A stretch of DNA of 20,437 nt, taken from assembly GCA_902836725.1 (NCBI GenBank), contig CADFRV010000011.1, positions 1-20,437 on the forward strand. The letters are read 5' to 3'. Under the pieces are notes generated by a model. It worked only from the letters and a program-made list of their open reading frames with translations, ran no database searches and had not been told where the DNA came from. The first letter of the stretch is position 1, and each line of letters begins with the position of its first letter. Shown here piece after piece: positions 14,713-20,437 of the stretch. A program made the position numbers and the translations under genes. Origin of the DNA: Muribaculaceae bacterium. Its GTDB lineage: Bacteria > Bacteroidota > Bacteroidia > Bacteroidales > Muribaculaceae.

Positions 14713-17700
14713 ATGAGAAAATTATTTACATTAACGGGGGGGTAATTATTTTATGTAGCGCTTTAAGCGCCACCGCCGCCCCTCTGGTTCAGAAGCCTCT
14801 TGCAGAGCTGCTGGGGTTGAGGACGGCAACCGCCGGAAGCACGGCTTTCGCATCAGGGACAGTGAATGCTCCGGCAGCCAAAGCACCCATGGGGCGTATG
14901 GCCGCCGCGCTTGCTGAGGAAGCAGGTGTAACCATCAATGCCAGTGTGGTATATCCCAACAACGCACAGGGTATGTGGAGTTACAACACCACAGAGTGGA
15001 ACCCCACACGCCTCTCTGTAGATCCGGAAATTCTCGCTACAGGAGGTGGTATCGAAGTCAACGGCATGTATTACATCAACCGTTATCGCGAGATGATGGG
15101 CTTCGAGGAGATTTCCACTTTAAATTATTTCACATCCGACTGGTCAAAATATGACGAATACACCGGAAAGATCGAATATGTAGCCACCACAATGGCATAC
15201 GACCCGCTGCGTGACGAGGCATACGGATGCTTCATCAACCCCGAGCGCAACGGCTACAACCTTGTGCGCTGGAACTACGACCGCTTCCTCCCAGCCGCCA
15301 CGATATGCGCCCTCGAGCGCCCCTGGAGCGGATGCGCATTCTCATCAGACGGCACACTCTACGCCATCGAACGCAACGGCGACCTCTATAAAGTGAACAT
15401 CAAGACCGGCGAGATGACCCTCGTGGGAAGCACCGGAGTTGAATCAACATACCTCGGCGACGCCACAATCGACCGCGCCACAGACACCATGTACTGGTCA
15501 GTGACCACAGACACCGAGTTCGGCCTCTACAGTGTGAACCTCACCACCGCGGCTGCAACCAAGGTCTACGACCTCATAAACGAGGAGCAGCTCTGCGGCA
15601 TGTATATCCCCGTGGCCGCCGAAGAAACGGCACAGGGAGCGCCCGCAAAGATCTCATCCATCAGCACCTCCTTCTCAGGGACATCGCTCAGCGGAAAGAT
15701 CAGCTTCTACTCTCCCCGCCTCACTGTGGGCAACACCACCCTCCCCGCCGAGGAGAATCTCACATACACAGTGAAAGCCAACGGCAAGGAGATCGCCACC
15801 GGCGAATGCCTCCCCAACAAGCGTGTGGATGTATCGGTGGAGATGCCCGAGACAGACAACTACTACTTCACCGTGACCACATCCAACTCCGAGGGAACCT
15901 CCCCCGTAAACGGCACACATAAGTTCGTAGGTCCTGACTCACCGAAAGCGCCCGGCACTTTCCAGACCACCATCTCCGGCAACACCATAAACCTCCAGTG
16001 GTCATCGCCCTCGTCAACAGGTATAAACGGCGGTAACGTGAACTACTCTGCCGCCACATACACGGTGGTACGCTATCCCGACATGAAAGTCATCGTGGAG
16101 GATGTGACAGACCGCAAGGCTACCGACGAGCTCCCGTCGCCCGAGACACGCACTGACTACTATTACGTGCTCTCCACAACTGTGGAAGGCCTCAAGGCAC
16201 CCGACGTGAAGTCGACCGTAATCGCCCTTGGCCCCATCATGCCCCCCTTCACCGGCGAGTTCACCGGCAGCGTGTCACTGGCAGGATGGACCATCCTCGA
16301 TGTCAACGCCGACGACACAAAGTGGACATACAGCAGCTACGACAAGGCCATGCAGCTCTACGGATCGAAAGGATTCGACGACTGGGCAATCACACCCGCT
16401 GTAAAAGTAAAGGCCGGCACAGCATATCCGTTCACCATCGACGTGAAGACCTCCAACTATGCAGAGGAGACATTTGAGGTGAAATGGGGCACAGAGCCCA
16501 CACCCGAGGCCATGACCAATACCCTCATCGAGGCCACAACCCTCAAGACTACCACACCCACACGCCTCACCGCCGAACTCGCAGCCGAGGAAACCGGCAC
16601 TATATATATCGGTATCCACGGCATGACCGAGGGCAAATCAAACACCCTCAGCGTGCTCGGATTCACCATTGAGTCAGGCATTATGGCAAAGGCACCCGCC
16701 GCACCCGCCGACTTCAAGGCCGAATCGCCCGTGGACGGCACACGCGAGGTAAAAGTAACCTTCACCGCACCTGCCACCGACATCTCCGGTGATCCTCTCG
16801 AAGGGGAAAGCGCCATCACCAAGATCGAGATCATGCGCGACGGAAACGTTATCGCCACCCTCACCGAGGATATCGCCGCAGGCGCACCGGTGGAATACAC
16901 CGACAGCTCCGATGACCTCACACTCGGCACACACCTCTACAGCGCTCTGGCTTACAACAAATATGGTGACGGCACAGTCGCAGAGGCAGAAGTGCTCGTA
17001 GGCGCACGCAAACCGGTGGCGCCCGCTTCCGCCCTGTTCATCGAGGAGGGCAACAGCGGCAAGGTGACCATCTCATGGGATGCCGTGACAACCGACGTGG
17101 ACGGCAACACCATCAAATCCGACGCCGTAACATACCGCGTTATCGACCGTCAGATGAACACTATCGCCGACAAGCTCACCGAGACATCTTTCACATACAC
17201 CGCCGTTCCCGAAGGTGACCAGGCATTCTGCCAGTTCGGTGTATATGCCGTGACTGCCGGAGGAGAATCAGACAAGATGGCCGCCACGGCATACAAGCCT
17301 GTAGGCGCCGCTTACTCAACCCCGTGGTCTGAGTCGTTCAGCGACCGTTCCATCAGCTCGATCTTCGGCTACAACTACATCAAGGGCAACGAACCCTGGC
17401 AGTTCACCAACCTGCACGACTGGGGTATCACACCGCAGGACGATGACAACGGTTTCGCATACTTCGAATGTTGGGGTGGCGACATTACAGGCCTCGTTTC
17501 AGGAAAGATCGACCTTGAGGGCCTCAACAATCCGTCGTTCACATACTACACCTACAACTATTCAAGCTCTTCGGCCGTATACGGCAACGCCATAGAAATC
17601 CAGGTCGACAACGGCGACGGACGCGGCTTCATGCCCGTGCAGTCAAATGTAGTGGCCGAGACAGGTCCCGTCAACACCTGGAACAAGGTCGTTGTGCCCC

Positions 17701-19175
17701 TGACCGACTACGAGGGACAGAGCGTGATCTTCCGCATCATGCCCAAGGATCCGGGTCTGGCTATCTACACCATCGACAACCTGCGCGTAAGCAGCTATGT
17801 GGAATATAACCTTACCGCCACACGCATCACCGCTCCGGCAGTTGCCGACGTCGACAAACCGTTCGAGATCAGCGTAGCCGTGACCAATACCGGCGAGAAC
17901 ACCGTGCGCGGATACACCGTCGAGCTGTGGAACGGCGAGGATCTCGTGGACTTCAAGGAATGCGAGCGCATCGAGCCCAACCAGACCATCTCCACCACCT
18001 TCGAGCCTACCGTCGGCATCACTGCAGGCGAATATGCCGAATTCCACGCCACCATCATCTGCAGCGACGACCAGATTGAAAACGACAACCAGACCGAGAC
18101 AGTAAGCGTAGGAGTTATCGCACCCATTGTGCCCGCGGCCGACGGACTTACCGGCGAATGCAGTGAAGAAGGCGTGACACTCAGATGGAACGCTCCCGAC
18201 CTCACACAGGCCGCTCCCGCAGCCGTTACCGAGACATTCGAGAACGCCGAAAGCTGGAGCAACGTGACTGAAGGCTGGAAATTCATCGATATGGACAAGG
18301 CTCCTGTAGGCGGCATCCAGACCACCGGCTTCCCATGCACAGGTCTCCAGTCCTGGTTTGTTGTCGACAGCCAGTGGACCGGATTCGGCGAGAACAACGA
18401 GCGCTGGACAGGCCACTCGGGCAGCAAATATATCGCTTCCGAATATGTGGAACGCGGCGGCTCGAGCGTGCAGAGCGACGACTGGGCTATCTCACCCCGT
18501 CTCTACGGAGGCCCGCAGGCTCTCTCATTCTACGCCAAGAGCTTCGACCCGCAGTATCTCGAAACCTTCGAAGTGCTCGCATCTGCTAACACCACCGCTA
18601 CCGAAGACTTCAAGGCTGTAGGCACTGTCACCGACGTACCCAACGCCTGGACACAGTACCGCTTCAAGCTGCCGGAAGGCACAAAATACGCCGCCATCCG
18701 CAGCCGCTCAACAAACAAGTTCTTCCTCTTCATTGACGACATCACTTTCGTTCCGGCAGAGGGCGCTCCCGCACAGCTCACACTCAAGGGATACAACATC
18801 TACCGCAACGGCGTGAAGATCAACAGCACACCGGTGGCAGACACTGAGTACACCGACGCTACCGCCGTCGACGGACGCGAATACACCTATTTCGTGACAG
18901 CCGTATATGCCAACGGCGAATCCCGCCCGTCCGACATGTTCGACATCCTCATGTCAGGTATCGGCGCCGTATCGTCCCACAACGGTGTATCCATCACAGC
19001 CTCCGCAGGCGAAATAATCGTCAAGGGACTTGATGAAGGCTTCGTGACAGTTGCAGCCGCCGACGGACGCATCGTAGCCCGCGAGGAAGCCGCTCCCACA
19101 GTGCGCGTAAGCCTCGTGCCCGGCGTATACGTTGTCACCGCAGGCTCCAAAGTAGCCAAAGTGGCAGTAAGATAA
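14713..19175 (+). CDS. Giant secreted adhesin-like protein (Fn3, cleaved-adhesin/MAM-like), frame broken at a G7 tract
   Basis: Encodes an exported protein of about 1,486-1,487 residues if the frame is restored. The ATG at 14713 begins MRKLFTLT, but with seven G at 14736-14742 the frame meets TAA at 14743. Adding one G or removing two joins it to a continuation, VIILCSALSATA, completing a signal peptide, then to the long frame without further stops. The long frame (codon numbers from 14817) has a propeller-like N-terminal region (about 40-265), Fn3/Ig-like domains, jelly-roll domains at about 476-620, 831-995 and 1138-1312 (first and third with DDWAI(T/S)P, as in cleaved-adhesin domains), a CARDB-like domain (about 1000-1105), a final Fn3 and a sorting tail ending PGVYVVTAGSKVAKVAVR. 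Likely role is adhesion or binding. Whether the break is a phase-OFF state or a sequencing error cannot be told here. Confidence 0.8.
14736..14742 (+). repeat. Homopolymer G7 tract in the signal-peptide codons
   Basis: Seven consecutive G lie eight codons into the signal-peptide frame. Tract length decides the reading frame: seven gives a stop after ten codons, while five or eight give the full protein. Confidence 0.85.
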
Positions 19176-19188
19176 CAGACTTTTCACC

Positions 19189-19211
19189 GGAAGAGGGGCA
19201 AGCCCTCTTCC
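19189..19211 (+). terminator. First hairpin after the adhesin-like gene
   Basis: GGAAGAGGG (19189-19197) and CCCTCTTCC (19203-19211) form a perfect 9-bp stem with a 5-nt loop, 13 nt after the stop codon. A C-rich rather than T-rich stretch follows, so it may stabilise the transcript end more than terminate. Confidence 0.5.
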
Positions 19212-19223
19212 CTCCCCCCGCAT

Positions 19224-19266
19224 AAAGGCGCTGCGCCAGGGTCTCCCGACCCGGCACAGCGCCTTT
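19224..19266. terminator. Main hairpin terminator after the adhesin-like gene
   Basis: A 10-bp outer stem AAAGGCGCTG/CAGCGCCTTT continues, after a C-A mismatch, into GCC/GGC, a bulged A and GGGTC/GACCC with a TCCC loop. The A/T-ended outer stem resembles the terminator at 6556-6591. Confidence 0.8.
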
Positions 19267-19356
19267 CCCATACCGGAAATATGAGCATTTTCTACTTGCG
19301 CGTTGAAACGGCCATACTAATGATCTCATTTTAAGGTTTGTAAAAAACAAACTTAA

Positions 19357-19388
19357 TTTTGCATCGTAAATTATATTTATTATATTTG
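19357..19388 (+). promoter_or_regulatory. Bacteroidota promoter for the last gene
   Basis: TTTTG (19357-19361), 19 nt, TATATTTG (19381-19388) fit the consensus, giving a leader of about 30 nt. A second perfect box, TAATTTTG (19354-19361), overlaps the -33 element but has no well-placed -33 of its own. Confidence 0.68.
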
Positions 19389-19425
19389 CGAAACACTCAT
19401 AAACCTTTTAAAGACTCCACAAACC

Positions 19426-20421
19426 ATGACGCGTAAAATTTCTCTCGTATGTGTTTTCACACTGTGGCTCACAAGCCTCCAAAGCGCCACAATAAACGAC
19501 ACAACTACGCAGGCAACAAACAGCGGACAGGAACATGTGACGAAGTTTCTTTCCCAACCGCTTTCCAAGGTATCGAGTGTGGAATTACCTTACACTCCGA
19601 TGCTGGAAGTGGGGAAAGAATGGAGATACACGCTGTGGAATGACATTGTTTTCGGACCTGATAACCCCAGAGACGAGGGGGAAATGATCATCAGGATAGA
19701 GGACTGCAAGGAGATTGATGGCAAGAAATACTATACTCTGGCATCTTATGTCAATGGCGAAAAGGATGAGGCGGAGTATGGTACATACTTTTCGGAAGAC
19801 TGTGAGGAGAAAAAGGTGTATTGTAATTATATAAATCATACAGGTGAAATCAATACCTCTGTATATTTTGATTTTGTGAATCCTTTAAAAGGGAATATAT
19901 CCGGGCGGGATATATGGGATGAACCGATATATCCGACAACGTATGAAGCGTTTGGCAGATCATACAATGCTTTTGAATGTGGAGATCAAAAGAGATACCG
20001 GTTGGTAGAAGGACTCGGATTCATCAGCTCTGAAAAGCTTGAGAATATTGACTATGCGCAATGTCTGGGTACGATATTGACTGGCCCCATACTTGGATGC
20101 ACAGGTTATTGTACCATTCCCAAAATCTATGAGATCGTAAACGGTGCAGGCGAGGTTCTCTATTACTTGCCGAGTGCGCGCCCGGGCGCATCAGCGAAGA
20201 TGACAGAAAGCGATGCGGAGAGCATCGACGTGAGCAAGTTTGCAGTGGAAATCCGCAGTTCAAGCCCCATAGGCGACGTGACAGTCTATACGCCGGCCGG
20301 CACACAGGTGCGGAACATACACGTTTCAGACACTCGTTGCAGCATCCCTCTGACTGATTTTACCCCAGGCGTATATATCCTTCGTACCAACGGCTCATCC
20401 AGGAAGTTTACCGTCCGTTGA
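19426..20421 (+). CDS. Secreted protein of unknown function with C-terminal sorting tail
   Basis: Exported protein of 331 residues that I do not recognise beyond its ends. The signal peptide spans about 1-21 (cleavage near LQSA). Residues about 55-245 form a beta-rich domain beginning with LPYTPMLEVGKEWRYTLW, a (G/V)xxWxY opening seen in many uncharacterised Bacteroidota secreted proteins, and containing several Cys (94, 126, 133, 185, 213, 225, 229) that could form disulphides. The last 60 residues are a T9SS type A-like tail (VTVYTPAGTQV...FTPGVYILRTNGSSRKFTVR). It has its own promoter. The coding sequence between about 19650 and 20100 is visibly richer in A+T than the tail-coding part and neighbouring genes. 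An adhesin or binding role is possible but unsupported. Confidence 0.82.
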   Translation: MTRKISLVCVFTLWLTSLQSATINDTTTQATNSGQEHVTKFLSQPLSKVSSVELPYTPMLEVGKEWRYTLWNDIVFGPDNPRDEGEMIIRIEDCKEIDGKKYYTLASYVNGEKDEAEYGTYFSEDCEEKKVYCNYINHTGEINTSVYFDFVNPLKGNISGRDIWDEPIYPTTYEAFGRSYNAFECGDQKRYRLVEGLGFISSEKLENIDYAQCLGTILTGPILGCTGYCTIPKIYEIVNGAGEVLYYLPSARPGASAKMTESDAESIDVSKFAVEIRSSSPIGDVTVYTPAGTQVRNIHVSDTRCSIPLTDFTPGVYILRTNGSSRKFTVR

Positions 20422-20437
20422 CGACAATACCGGATGG

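Noticed and set aside
14817..14819. TTG as the true start of the 1,452-codon adhesin-like frame
   Set aside because: It would leave a secreted-type protein with no signal peptide, it is far from the promoter, and a complete signal peptide exists in an adjoining frame just upstream of it, separated only by the G7 tract.
17643..18416. 257-codon minus-strand open frame inside the adhesin-like gene
   Set aside because: The opposite strand encodes clear CARDB-like and jelly-roll sequence; the reverse product is low-complexity and family-free.

Overview
The window looks like a moderately high-GC chromosomal segment of a gut-type Bacteroidales bacterium (phylum Bacteroidota), perhaps Muribaculaceae or a Prevotella relative; the family is inferred. 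The main signs are repeated matches to the Bacteroidota promoter (TTG, about 20 nt, TAnnTTTG), near absence of Shine-Dalgarno sites, phosphate-selective porin O/P and MATE family proteins, and large exported proteins sharing a C-terminal PG(I/V)Y(V/I)...V(R/K) tail like the type IX secretion (T9SS) type A sorting domain. I see no tRNA, rRNA, CRISPR array, insertion sequence or phage gene.

Layout. 52-2545 (minus): a three-gene operon of FKBP-type prolyl isomerases, read from a cytoplasmic member to a Sec-exported member to a lipoprotein. 2814-4199 (plus): a divergent MATE efflux pump. 4517-6531 (plus): a periplasmic class A acid phosphatase followed 35 nt later by an OprO/OprP-like porin, probably a phosphate-scavenging pair. 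6636-12775 (minus): a secreted subtilisin-like protease followed by a 1,223-residue leucine-rich-repeat (LRR) surface protein built from three copies of one composite module. 13123-13647 (plus): a small outer-membrane beta-barrel protein. 13712-14467 (plus): an acyl-ACP thioesterase whose promoter abuts its start codon. 14713-19175 (plus): a giant adhesin-like protein with Fn3 and cleaved-adhesin/MAM-like domains. 19426-20421 (plus): an unidentified secreted protein with the same sorting tail.

The most interesting point is the giant adhesin-like gene. A good promoter leads to an ATG at 14713 that begins a signal peptide, but a run of seven G (14736-14742) puts the frame into an immediate stop. 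Five or eight G would join the signal peptide to the intact 1,452-codon frame. This fits a slipped-strand ON/OFF switch caught OFF, or a homopolymer sequencing error. Other noteworthy structure is a 30-nt hairpin element with two differences, found after two unrelated plus-strand genes, and the common sorting tail on four exported proteins.

The gene set is mainly concerned with the cell envelope: protein folding in successive compartments, export of drugs, phosphate uptake, and display of a protease, LRR protein and adhesin. Links between these blocks beyond the operons are inference.
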